A DNA stretch of 64,000 bases from Auriscalpium vulgare (taxonomy: Eukaryota > Basidiomycota > Agaricomycetes > Russulales > Auriscalpiaceae): NCBI GenBank assembly GCA_019915015.1, contig JAHBBC010000017.1, forward strand, positions 992,001 through 1,056,000, given 5' to 3'. The notes under the pieces were generated by a model. The model made no database searches, was not told where the DNA came from, and worked only from the letters and a program-made list of their open reading frames with translations. Position numbers and translations under genes: made by a program. Below are positions 31,766 through 42,117 of the stretch, piece by piece. How positions within the stretch are numbered: the stretch's first letter is position 1; each line of letters starts with the position of its first letter.

Positions 31766-32501
31766 TTATCTCTCCAAAGCCGTCATCGGAGCCCTGCGGG
31801 CGAGAAGCTCTAGAGGATCTTCGTTCGCGACAAAGTCGTAAGTGATTTCCGTATTTTGGAGCATATACCGCCTAACGAGGAACGCCATTCCGTTGTCCCG
31901 GGTTGGGTAGAAGAGGACGCCGAGGCTGTGACCCGAGTGTTTCGGACGACCCGTTTCTATGATAAGGGGAGATTGAGGCAGAGAAGATGCGTGCTCGCTG
32001 GAGTGATGGAGAAGCAGGAAAGGGTAGGCTGCGTTTACACGGAAGGGAAGAGGAAGTTCCGCGGAGCGCATGGGAATGCTAGCTGGAATGATGTCGAAGC
32101 CGAGGTCGCAGGCTTGTCGAATGAATAGAGCATGGCACTCCCAGGTGGAAGACGGCGTGGAGAGTAGGTCGAGTAGGGCATCGGGAAACGCGAGGGTGTA
32201 GTCGCACATGGTAAGGTTGACTGTATCTTCAAAGGGCAATATTATTAATACCTTCGAGGGCTGTAACCCACAAAGTCACCTCTGTGCGCGCAAAACGCGC
32301 GTGGCAGGGCAAGAGACGTCCACTGTCGAGTGAAGTTTCTCCGCGGGGCCCAGCGTCGAGGCAAAGACTACGCTCGCCGTAGACAACATGCAGAACTCGC
32401 GCGAAGCCGATGCTAGCCGATTCCGCGCTGCTGTCGTTCATGACGACGCAGAGTCCCCTGAATGCGCCTTCCTCCTTGGTTTCAAAAGCAAGACGAAACA
32501 C
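31766..32501 (-). pseudogene. Hypothetical protein gene with a frameshift
   Basis: Two minus-strand ORFs, 32229-32501 (TEVTLWVTALEGINN) and 31766-32239 (LPFEDTVNLTMCDYTLAF ... GVLFYPTRDNGMAFLVRRYML), overlap by a few bases in different frames. Both read as one smooth protein of about 240 aa if a one-base indel near 32235 is assumed; no intron fits. The first ORF has no ATG within it, so the 5' end is also uncertain. I recognise no domain. The antisense strand is open in places but less protein-like. Confidence 0.5.
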
Positions 32502-32813
32502 ATACGACGACGGAGCTGAAGCGCAAGAGCCCTGCCGCGAACTCGTCCTTCGATGCCAACGGACGCAAAAAGATGAAAATGTCTATGGCACCTCCCGTAG
32601 ACCTCGATGAGTGAGCGCGGTGCCTGTCTGTTTGTCTGCCGGACTTCGTGGATCACTCGGCTTGTCTCATGCTCTGCCTCGCTCTTACCCTGTTATATTC
32701 TGCAACGCTCCGTTACCTCTGCTCGTGACTGAAGAGACTCGCCTTCGCTGCTAAGAACAGTGTCCGGCAGCACTAACGGATCCCAAGAGGGCTCAGCCGG
32801 CCGAACGTAAGGC

Positions 32814-33392
32814 TCAAGCGGAGCGCCTGTCGAAGGACTCGTCAATGCATGCAACTGAGAGTGATAAAATAGGACGTACGATGCAAGGGCGGTACGAGAG
32901 GGTACGTGCGGGGGGGCGCATCGATGGACATGGCTGAAGCACAGAAAAGGATTGATACATCAACAACCGCCCAGTGGGCGACTCGGAAAAATATGGACTG
33001 ACAGGGGAGATCCGTGACACGTTGGCCAGGGCTATGTGAGTCGCAGAGCCGTGCGACGCAGTGCGGTCCGGAAATCCAACCTGATAGCCTGGAAATCCAA
33101 CCTGACTGCTGGAAGCCGGGGAAGTCGTAGAAGAGATGGTAGCAGGAGAAGGCACGACAGTCAGAGCTTCATTCGGAGGAGAGCTTGGGGACAGCATCGG
33201 AGCCACATTAGAAGGCGGACCGTCTTCGACAAGCAAACGAGAGCTGGAGGCATAAGGAGAGTGCTTGCCTGCATTGTAATATGGATTAAAGGGGGTTCAG
33301 AGGATGAGAAGCAACGTACCGAGAGAAAGCCGCCGACGAGTGCGAGGACAGGGTGACGGAGACGCTTCACGAGACCGCTTGTTGTTACCCAT
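32814..33392 (-). CDS. Hypothetical Ser/Pro-rich protein (175 aa)
   Basis: Exon 1, 33320-33392, starts MGNNKRSREASPSPCPRTRR, a basic nuclear-signal-like N-terminus. Exon 2, 32814-33268, joins in phase across a GTACGT...TGCAG intron. The protein is low-complexity, rich in Ser, Pro and Thr, with a short internal duplication (QVGFPGY/QVGFPDR). No domain is recognised. It lies divergently to the MFS gene with about 400 bp between start codons. Confidence 0.42.
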
Positions 33393-33790
33393 GGGTACTG
33401 CGCGAGGAGATGCTCGATGAGCGAATGGGCAGTGGAAGAGAGAAAGTTAGCGAGGGCGAGGGCGAGGGTGGAGCGACGCCGACAGGGAGGCAGTCGGCGA
33501 AAGCGGAAGCGGGTAGGGAAGCAAGCAAGACCACGTGACACAGGAGAAAGCGGCACCGGGCCGGGGGAGGAAAACCGTCTATAACAGGCAAAAGAGTACA
33601 TGGGTTCCACCCTGGTCTCCGTAGCTGACTTTGACAGATGATAGTCGATCTGTCTTATGAATTCCACCCCCCAAGGCTTAGGTCTCATACGAGACCAGGG
33701 ACTGTGCCGACGCCGTGCTCATTATCGTATAAAAGGTCGCGCTACGCCAAGCATCCCATCTGGTTCTACCCTTTCCTCTTCCAATCTGCC
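33393..33790 (+). promoter_or_regulatory. Intergenic promoter region of the MFS gene
   Basis: TATAAAAG at 33728-33735 lies 63 bp before the MFS ATG and is followed by a pyrimidine-rich stretch (CCCTTTCCTCTTCC), a common fungal core-promoter layout. The rest of the divergent spacer shows nothing else I can name. Confidence 0.45.
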
Positions 33791-35994
33791 ATGGCCTCTT
33801 TGCCGTCTCTTCCCAAGATGTCTCCATCACACCAACATCAACACCACCACCACCACCACCACCACCATGATGCCCACCCCCAACTTCACTCACTAGAATC
33901 CTCTCCGACGGCAACGCTCCATGACGGACACCCAGGGCAGCCCACCATACCGCTTAGTCACATCACCACAAGCCCCGATCTCAGCTATCCCTTCCAGACG
34001 ACCGATGCTCTACGCGTTGGCATCACCGACACGTACCGTGAGGTCAGCGAAAAAGGCACCGTGCCCCTCCGCGGCGCACTGCGTCGTGCACCGTCGTGAA
34101 AGGCACAGGATCCGTCGGACCCAGAGAAGGGGCTCAAGGAAATCGAGCTTGTGGTGTTCAAGCCCAACGATCCTGAAGACCCGCGTAACTGGTTGAATCT
34201 GCATAAGTGGGGTGAGTCAGTCTGGCTGATGGCATAGCGGTCGATGAAGCTGACTGCGCTGTCATGTAGTGGTCACTGCGATCGTCGCGATGGCGGTGGT
34301 GTCGGTCGCGTTCGGTAGTGCAATTGTGACCGGCGATTTTCATGACATAGAAGATCAGTTTGGTGTCAGCCAAACCGTCGTGGCGCTGAGTGTGTCGCTG
34401 ATGGTCTGTGGGTTCGGGTGCGTACAGTTCTTCTTCGTCCCGTCCTTTACTTACTATCTCCTCCGTCATCAGTGTCGGCCCTCTCGTTTGGTCGCCCCTT
34501 TCAGAACTCTATGGCCGTCGACCCCTCTGGATCTTTCCCTTCTGGCTCTACGTCAGTACGTACCTACCTCTCTCACCGAATGCGCGCGACCGTCTCATCT
34601 TACCTTGCCAGTATTCAACATTCCGTGCGCTCTCGCACCCAACATCGGTGCCCTCCTTTCCTGCCGGTTCCTCTGCGGCTTCTTCGCAAGCACCGCGCTT
34701 ACGCTCGCTGGCGGCGCAATCAGCGACATCTGGGACAACAACGAGCGCGGCTTCGCTATCGCTCTGTTTGCCGCTGCGCCATACGGCGGGCCCGTCCTCG
34801 CGCCGATCGTTGGCGGCTTCGTTGGTGAGACCGTTGGCTGGCGATGGATGATCTGGGTCAACATGATCTTCGCGGGAGTGATGTGAGTGAACTTCACGCT
34901 GTGTGATGCCTGGATACAGTGCTGACTGCTGTTCAGAGCCACCTTGCTTACGTTGATCCCGGAGACGTACGCGCCCGTCATTCTGCGCCGCAGGGCAGAG
35001 AAAATGCGTGAAGAGACGGGCAGCGACATCTACAAGACGGAACAAGAGCTCTTCCTCCGTCCTTTCGGGGACCTCCTCCTTGAGACGCTCGTTCGGCCCT
35101 TCGGTAAGCCCTCCCAGCACGATGTTTGCGAACTGAGTACTCACTCTCGTTGCAGCAATGCTTTTCACCGAGCCCATCCTCCTCCTCATGTCCCTCTACA
35201 TATCCATGATCTACGGCCTCCTCTACGCCTTCTTCTTCTCCTACCCCATCGTCTTTGGCGAAGGATACGGGTTCAACGACGGCATGGTCGGCCTCACGTT
35301 CTGCTCCGTGCTCGTCGGTGTCGCACTGGCACTGCTTGTCACGCCCTGGCTCGAAGGCCTTTACCAAAAGCAGACTGCGCAGAAGGGCAAGCCCGAGCCG
35401 GAAGACAGACTGCCGGGTATGATGCTGGGGGCGCCGTGGATACCTATCTGTACGCCAACCACCTCATTCGCGTCGCCATGAGATCACGAATCTGATACAT
35501 ATCGCGTTCATTCAGCGCTCTTCATCTTTGGGTGGACGTCGCCCCCGATTGTCGAGGCCGTCGGCGCGCGCTGAGTCGGGCCCTGCATGTCTGGCATCCC
35601 ATTCGGATTCGGCATGGTCGTCGTGTACTTCAGCGCCAATGCGTACCTCATCGACACGTTTTCCGCACATGTCGCGTCTGCGCTCGCGGCGAAAACGGTT
35701 GTACGGAGCGGGCTCGGCGCTGCGATGCCCTTGTTTGTTGGTGAGTCTCGCCGCCTCGTCCTGGACTGCCGTTCGGTGCTGACTCTTCGTGCGTTTTGTA
35801 GTGCCGATGTTCCATAATCTGGGCAACGAGTGGGGTGCTTCTCTGCTTGCATTCCTGTCGCTAGCAATCGTACGTGGCTTCGCACTAGTACACGTATCGC
35901 TCGCTGACGTGCCTTCTAGTTGCCCATACCCTACCTCTTCTACTTTTACGGAAAAGGCATTCGTGCTCGCTCGTCGCGCGCATCCGCCGCATAG
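33791..35994 (+). pseudogene. MFS (DHA1-type) multidrug transporter with one in-frame stop
   Basis: Ten exons phase perfectly: 33791-34042, 34109-34211, 34270-34417, 34473-34555, 34612-34882, 34937-35103, 35156-35449, 35516-35740, 35802-35869, 35920-35994 (562 codons). The cytosolic N-terminus has a run of nine His. NDPEDPRNW precedes TM1, as usual for fungal DHA1 drug/H+ antiporters. Motif A-like LVWSPLSELYGRRP follows TM2, then GGAISDIWDNNERGFAIALF and WRWMIWVNMIFAGV. Later helices include IPFGFGMVVVYFSANAY. A TGA at 35572-35574 (codon 459) falls where homologues usually have Trp-Val/Ile-Gly-Pro, so TGG to TGA is the likely lesion. Truncation would remove about 100 residues including the last helices. 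A sequencing error is the alternative. Confidence 0.82.
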
Positions 35995-36137
35995 ATGTCA
36001 TAGATTCCTAGACCGTCACGACGACACGTAGACATCACACTTATGGGCTGGAAAAGGCATTCGCGACTCGTCGCGCGCATGTGCCACATATATTTCATAG
36101 ATTCATGACAACACGTAGACATCATCACGCTTACGGA
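35947..36137 (+). repeat. Duplicated 3' end of the MFS gene
   Basis: 35947-36043 and 36051-36137 share GGAAAAGGCATTCG, CTCGTCGCGCGCAT, TCATAGATTC and ACACGTAGACATCA. The first copy contains the last codons and stop; the second lies in the 3' flank. This is a local tandem duplication of about 100 bp. Confidence 0.75.
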
Positions 36138-36380
36138 CATCCTGCATACCACATAGCCAACGCTTTAAACATACCCTTCCATATAAATCTATTCCTCACT
36201 TGCTTACATTGAATTTAAACTCCTTTCCTTTCACTTCGGCCGGGGCATTTAGGACGTTGTTTGTCTATCCGGAGTGCGGGATGCACATGATGGACAGTGA
36301 TAAATGTTACTGTGAATACAGAGTATATATTGTCGAACCAAGACGGGCGGTGCAAATGGTGCTGGTCCTGTGGGTACTTC

Positions 36381-38056
36381 TTCAGTTACGTGCCAGACCG
36401 GTCGGGGCTCGTATGTGCAGCCCGCCCGGTCCTGGCGGGATCCCGCCCGTACCGCGCGGGCTCAGCGCGCCCAGCAATGCTGGAGCAGCTGGAGCGCGCG
36501 CGCATCGAGGAATCCCGCCAGAACCGGGCGGATGCCGCCCGGTCTGCGCGTCGCTCGGGCACCCTACCGCTGCCATGTGCGGGCCCGCCTCGTCCACGCG
36601 CGTGCCCCTTGCTGCCCACACCGCGCGCCCCTCGCCGTCGCCCACACCGCGCGCCCCTGCTCGCTGCCTGCACCGTGCGCGTCTCGTTGTCCGCACCACG
36701 CGCCCCAGCTCGACGCCCTCGCTGTGCGCCTCGCGTTGCGAATGTTGTCGCCCTTGCTGCACGCCCCTCGTCGCCGTCGTCGTGCGCCCCTCGCCGCCGC
36801 CGTTGGCGTGCAATCCTCGTCGCGCACGTCGTTCTCGCCGCCTCACCCTTCTTGCTGTCGTCGTCCACCCATACTCCTCGCCTGCGTCCCGAACCCTGCT
36901 GCGGCCCTGCGCGTTGCCCTTGCTGCGCGCCGCTCCTTGTCAACGCTCTAAGCGTACGCACCTTGCATTTGTGGCGTCGTGGCTACGTGCCCATGCTCCT
37001 CGCGCTCGTTGTGTGGCCATGCGCGTTGCCCTCGCTGCGTGCCCATGCGGGTGGCGCCGTCCTTGCTGCGCGTCGTCCTCATGGTCCTCACTGCGTGCCC
37101 ATGTGTGGTGTCCTTGCTGCGCAGCCAGGAGGCGCCTGGTATGGCGCCATACAAGACTGCGCAAGCCGGTCTTGCAGAAGTCGGGGGGCGGATGGCCGGG
37201 CGTGCGGGGCGGAAGCGACGCAAGTGGGCGAGTGACAAGTGAAACTGAAAGGCGTCGGCCCCAAGGCAGATTCCCACGAGTGCAATCAACAGAGCCACGT
37301 GACCGCGTGACTCTCGCACAGGTTCAACGGCAGCGAAGCCCACTTTCTCCCGACCACCACCCGCCCCTCCTGCCTACCTCCTGCCCCAAACCCCGTACCT
37401 TCCCCGCACCCTCGCATCCCCAACATCATCTCATCAGCATCCCGGTCAACTGCGTGACAAGTTGCCAACAATGAGGACCGCCAGGGCACGCGACAAGACC
37501 ACACAGACGCACGACAAAGACGACTGCCAGGTGTGTATGAAAAGGGCGGCGAGTCGAGGAGCAGGCGCGCGCGGCGAGGGCGTCGTGCAGGGACGCGCAG
37601 GGACGACGAAGATGACATGCAGATAAAACGACGGGCATGGGCGCGCGCAGCGAGGGCAACGCGCATGGGCGGACAGCGAGCACGGCTGCACGGGGAGCGG
37701 GGGTGTGCAGGGAAGGCAACGCGCAGAGCCGCGCAGCGATGGCAAGGAGGAGGGCCAGGCATAGAGGGCGACGCACAACGAGTGTGATGAGCAGAACACG
37801 TGCGCGTGCCAGACCAGGCGGGCCCGCACATGGCAGGCGGGGCGCCGGCGCCAGCGGTCCATGGCAGCGGTAGGGTGCCCGAGCGACGCGCAGACCGGGC
37901 GGCATCCGCCCGGTTCTGGCGGGGTTCCTCGATGCGCGCGCGCTCCAGCTGCTCCAGCATTGCTGGGCGCGCTGAGCCCGCGCGGTACGGGCGGGATCCC
38001 GCCAGGACCGGGCGGGCTGCACATACGAGCCCCGACCGGTCTGGCACGCAACTGAA
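36381..38056. mobile_element. Fold-back element with 197-bp inverted arms
   Basis: 36381-36577 and 37860-38056 are inverted copies of equal length with very few differences (TTCAGTTACGTGCCAGACC against TTCAGTTGCGTGCCAGACC). Inside the arms the sequence is extremely GC-rich, made of irregular units like CGCGCCCCTCGC on the left and its complement on the right, so weaker complementarity extends inward. The centre (about 37250-37460) is unique. Long ORFs here reflect base composition and are not called. It resembles a non-autonomous fold-back or long-TIR DNA element; no clear target duplication was found. Confidence 0.75.
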
Positions 38057-38189
38057 GTCCCTCCCTGTGGACGAGCGATCCACTGCGAAGGAGTCGGCGC
38101 GGCGCGGCGGCGCCGGCCGTTCAGCTAGCTCGAACCGGCGTCTCGAAAAAAAATTCATGGCATCCGAGGCCACGGCGCTTGCATTGTGC

Positions 38190-38753
38190 AACCTGCCTTC
38201 TTCAATTCATCACGGACCTAGAACGTCTTGGGATCGACTACGAAGGCTACGATGACGGTGCCAACAGTACGTCGAGCTGTGCGACCAGCTGCGACTGCGA
38301 CTGCGCGGTGGACTGTGTATGTTCGTGCGGGAACGAAGACGAAGTCAGATCTCGAATCCGGTTACCGAGACTCGGAGTTCTTGTATGACAGCAGCGACGG
38401 AGCGACATATGGTCCTTATGCAGCTGACAGCAGGAGAGGTGGCTACCTGTATTCCTGGCTGTTTGACCAAGGTATTATGTTTTTATCTCGTGGTTTTTGT
38501 CTGGCGGGTGTTGACTGCAACAGACTACGAACAGGACGAAAGCGCTCTGAAAACATCTGCTCATCTGCTCGAGCTTCCTCTCGACGTACTCTTGGAGGTG
38601 TGTAGGGCCGTTATCACCCTGATCATGTCCTTATTAGACTTCGCTTCGTCGCAGGTCTTATGCTACCTCAAGCCATACCACCTAATACTTGTCTCACGCA
38701 CATGTAAAGCCATGCACCAGTTGATGAACACTATGAAGCCAGCTGCGGGTTGA
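38190..38753 (+). pseudogene. F-box protein gene fragment
   Basis: Plausible exons encode FITDLERLGIDYEGYDDGAN, then ESGYRDSEFLYDSSDGATYG, then DYEQDESALKTSAHLLELPL. The last leads through a small intron (38599-38655) into VLCYLKPYHLILVSRTCKAM. The last two blocks form a good F-box (LLELPLDVLLE|VLCYLKPYHLILVSRTCKA), the motif that binds Skp1 in SCF ubiquitin ligases. The frame stops at MKPAAG right where the GGTGA-rich repeat begins, so the substrate-binding C-terminus is missing. The 5' end is also unclear beside the fold-back element. Confidence 0.55.
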
Positions 38754-38754
38754 A

Positions 38755-38942
38755 GTCACCCTGACTGCGGGTGAATATGGTGTTTCATCGCTCGGTCCGG
38801 TGATCCCTCGGTGGCGGGTGACAGAGGGTGAATATCACCGTTCGGGAAACACCGCATAGACTGGTGAGATTCACCAGCAGCGGGTGAACGCATCCCGCTG
38901 GTTCACGTACGTGCAAAATCACCGGTTGACACGGTGAATTAA
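38755..38942. repeat. MITE-like sequence rich in GGTGA/TCACC
   Basis: About 190 bp begin TCACCCTGACTGCGGGTGA and end CCGGTTGACACGGTGA, imperfect inverted ends. The interior has many GGTGA/TCACC motifs (GGGTGAATATCACC, GGTGAGATTCACC) and a GGTGTTTC/GAAACACC hairpin. It truncates the F-box gene. It could instead be the subterminal region of the neighbouring Tnp2-type transposon, since such elements have repeated short motifs near their ends. Confidence 0.5.
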
Positions 38943-38966
38943 GCTTTACAGTAGGTATTGTTACTA

Positions 38967-41900
38967 CTATGTATCAGGTACATACAGGGCACGCGATAGA
39001 GAGCCGCTCCGGTCAATGACAGCCCATTGCGTGGTGCTGCCATCTCGTACTCGCCCTACCAAACACTGTATACACTGGATATCAAATAATTCTTCGGTCT
39101 TTGACTCCTGGGTGTAGTAGTGGATGTCGAGGTCGCCGTGGGTAGACGTGACTTGACAACGCGTGATACCGGCAAGGAAGACGATCTCTGGCTCGAGAAC
39201 TCCGAGGGCTTCAGATTGCGGGACATGAACGGCGAATATGTGCTGCACACGACCGTAGAATGTCTTCATTTCGAAGGCAGGTGCTGCGCGTCGGCGATTT
39301 GCGTGCTTGTCAACGAGTGCCTCATACTAGCGCACAATGACCATGAGTTTGGACCATCGCTAAAAGGCCAAAATACTCACGCGCACGTAGGTAGAGTCGC
39401 AACGGCCCTCCTCGTTAGCTTGAAACAGCGCCGCAGCTGAGACTATATCTCCGTCGTCGATGCGGACCTTGGCCCACTGCTCAATGGTCGCATGCCGAAC
39501 GCAGCGCTTGACGGCCTTGATATCGTTCGTTTTGTCGTAGCGCGTGGCCAAACACTTCTCGATTTTGTGTATGATTGAAGCTTCTGGCCGAGATTTGCGG
39601 ACCGGTGGAAGTAAGGCACATGTGGGATCTAAAATTACATGTTAATTGCACAGTACATCGCACTACAGCATTTACTTAATACATACATGTGTCGTCCCGA
39701 AATCCGCTCTGTTGATGTCTTGTACCGCGCGAATGGAGGGACGGCAGGGCCTCGTTGAGATTGTAGACGAGGCGAATCTGTGATATCTGTGCGCACTCAA
39801 TTATGAAGCGGTCGAGCGATGCGTAAGGATGCTTCCGGCTCTTGATGGCCGGATGTATGAGACCGCAATACCGCTCCATTGGGAAGGCCCAATATGCCCA
39901 CACAGGACCACATGATTCGATTGAGTCTGCGATGTGGAGGAGAGCATGGATTGTGATGGGACATGTTGAGATACACCGGGGATTGTGCTGGTAATAAAGG
40001 CTGACATCGTCGGCCGCGCGTCGTCAGTCGGAGGACAATCAGCATGCACGATACACACGACTCACTCTTCAAACTTCTCCACCCATGAACTGAACCCGTC
40101 GCGGATGGCTTGAATGTCCGCAGTGCTGAGGCTGAAGTCGAGACACTTGTGTAGTAATTTGACGAGCTTGATGAAATGCTCGTAGTATCGGGCATGCTTG
40201 AACTTGCGGCGTAGAAGGATAGGCCCGAGGTAAAGGGTCCAAAATGACCACGAGTCGGCCGTCGTCGAAGTTTTGTCTGCTGCCATATTCGGCGGGCGCG
40301 CACCGTAGCACCCCGGGATGGTGGACCCCGTTGCTGCTGTCGCAGCGCCAATCGCGTCCCACACGTCCGACGCAATGTGGTATGATCCGTCACCTTCGTC
40401 GAGGCCTTTGAAACTCCCGATCCAGAGCAAGACAAGGTTCTTGATCGTGTTCTCCCATATGAGGTGCATGAAATCGTACGGGAACGACTTCGACAATGAG
40501 ATGGACGACAGATGGGATAATGCGGGGACTCCCTTGATTCCGTACTTCTTAGCCAGACGGTTGCTCTGTGCTGTTGACGGCGCAGCGTCGACTTCCTTGG
40601 CCATTCGGAGAAGCTCCTTATGTGTGCGGCTGGGTAGCGCAAGTGGATCATAGCGGAGCACAGCATTGTGCTTCCCAACCACAACGGGATGTCCGGCGCG
40701 ATCGAGGGGGGAATAATGAGCTGTGCCTGCCGCACCAGGTTGTCGTAGACCAATGATTTTGCACATCCGGCAAGCAGAGATGCCATTGTGCCCCTTCATC
40801 CGCATCACAAGCAATACTGCCGGAATGTCGCCGAAGACAAGTAAAAGGAACGCGCGAAGGGCAAACAGTTTTTGTGAATGCACGTCGAACGCACGTACAC
40901 CGACCGCGAGCTGGAGTAGTTCTTCAATGAGAGGCCACAGGAAAGAATCCATGTCGATAGGCTTCTTCGGGCCAGGAATGACGCCGTCAGAGATGATGTT
41001 CTCGATGTGGAAGCGTACTTCGGGAGGCAGGTTGTAGTTGAATAGGATGAGGGGCCAACATGTTGACTTTCGCCGACAAAACGGTGCGAAACCGTCGGTT
41101 GAAAGGCCCAGGGCGATGTCTCGATCATCTTCAAAGAACTTGTGAGGCATCTTTTTGCCATCGACGACGACGTGTTCCCGCTGAAGGCGTCGATAACGTT
41201 TGCCATCAAAGACATCGGATGTAGTGCCCGGAGTGGGCACATGTCCCGATGAGCGATATTGCATTTGCGTTGCAACGGCCTTGCTCGAAGCCATGGCGCG
41301 AAGTCGAGGGATGATGGGCAGGTATGTGAAGTGTTTTCGCCCACGACGATCAGCCTTGTAGCGTTTCTCGTGGCAATACGGGCATGCGTCGAGGGCAGCG
41401 TGGGTTCCGGTGAAGGCACAACATGAATTGACGCAGCAGTCAAACACGTTGGGCTTGAACGAGGCGAGCTCCGCGATGCGAGTGCGAGCGGTGTCAAGAG
41501 ACGGCACGTCGCTGTCCGGGAACACGTTACGCAGGTCGCGGTAAGCGTCGTCGGTGGCGTGGTGGCGCAACTTGTACGTGTACTGCCGAAGAATGGCGAG
41601 GTCTGTGTAGTCCAAGTCATCGGCTGCGTATCACGAAGTTGTGACGTGAGCTTCAAGTGCGGCTATCAATGCTTGAGGAAAGGCTTACCATCCAGCTGAT
41701 TTTCCCGTTCGAAATCCTCATTCAATGCATCAAATGCAGCGAGAAATGGGTCTTCAGGGTCTAATGCACCGAAAGAATCATCTACCTCCGAGTCGTCGTC
41801 CGTGTTCCCCGCATCTGAACTGCTGTCGTCCGAGCCTTCGTCGTCTGAGCCTCCGTCGTCCGCACCTCCGTCGTCCGCACCTCCGTTGCCCGCACCTCCG

Positions 41901-42115
41901 TTGCCCGCACCTCCTTTACCTGCACCTCCGTCATCCGCACCGTCATCGTCCGCGCCTCGGGAGTCCGCACCTCCCTCGTCCGCGCCTGCGTCATCCCCGT
42001 TGTCCGCGCGTGCGTCATCCGGCTGTGACCGATCAGGAAGCTCAGCGTTGGCAGCGCCGGCGGCATCACGAGCATTGGCGTTGACAGCAGCGTCCAGGCG
42101 TCCCTGTAGGGTCAT
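38967..42115 (-). CDS. Tnp2/Plavaka-like (CACTA-related) transposase, apparently intact (968 aa)
   Basis: Five exons phase throughout: 41689-42115, 40066-41623, 39687-40000, 39381-39628, 38967-39326. The N-terminus is very acidic (repeats of GADDGG). It is followed by a Cys-rich segment (DCCVNSCCAF, DACPYCHEKRY), the Tnp2 core (GLSTDGFAPFCRRKSTCWPL, IPAVLLVMRMKGHNG), a CRMC motif, FPYDFMHLIWENTIKNLVLLW, and the C-terminal block WAYWAFPMERYCGLIHPAIK common to these transposases. No stop or frameshift was found. The ATG lies 2 bp from the end of an inserted fold-back element, so the promoter has been displaced by 3.7 kb. Element termini were not identified. It acts in the nucleus, cutting and pasting DNA. 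Confidence 0.82.
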
Positions 42116-42117
42116 TA

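Noticed and set aside
36200..37474. Long overlapping plus-strand ORFs (up to 424 codons)
   Set aside because: They lie across the GC-extreme fold-back element, are open in several frames on both strands and translate to Ala/Arg/Pro/Cys-rich low complexity.
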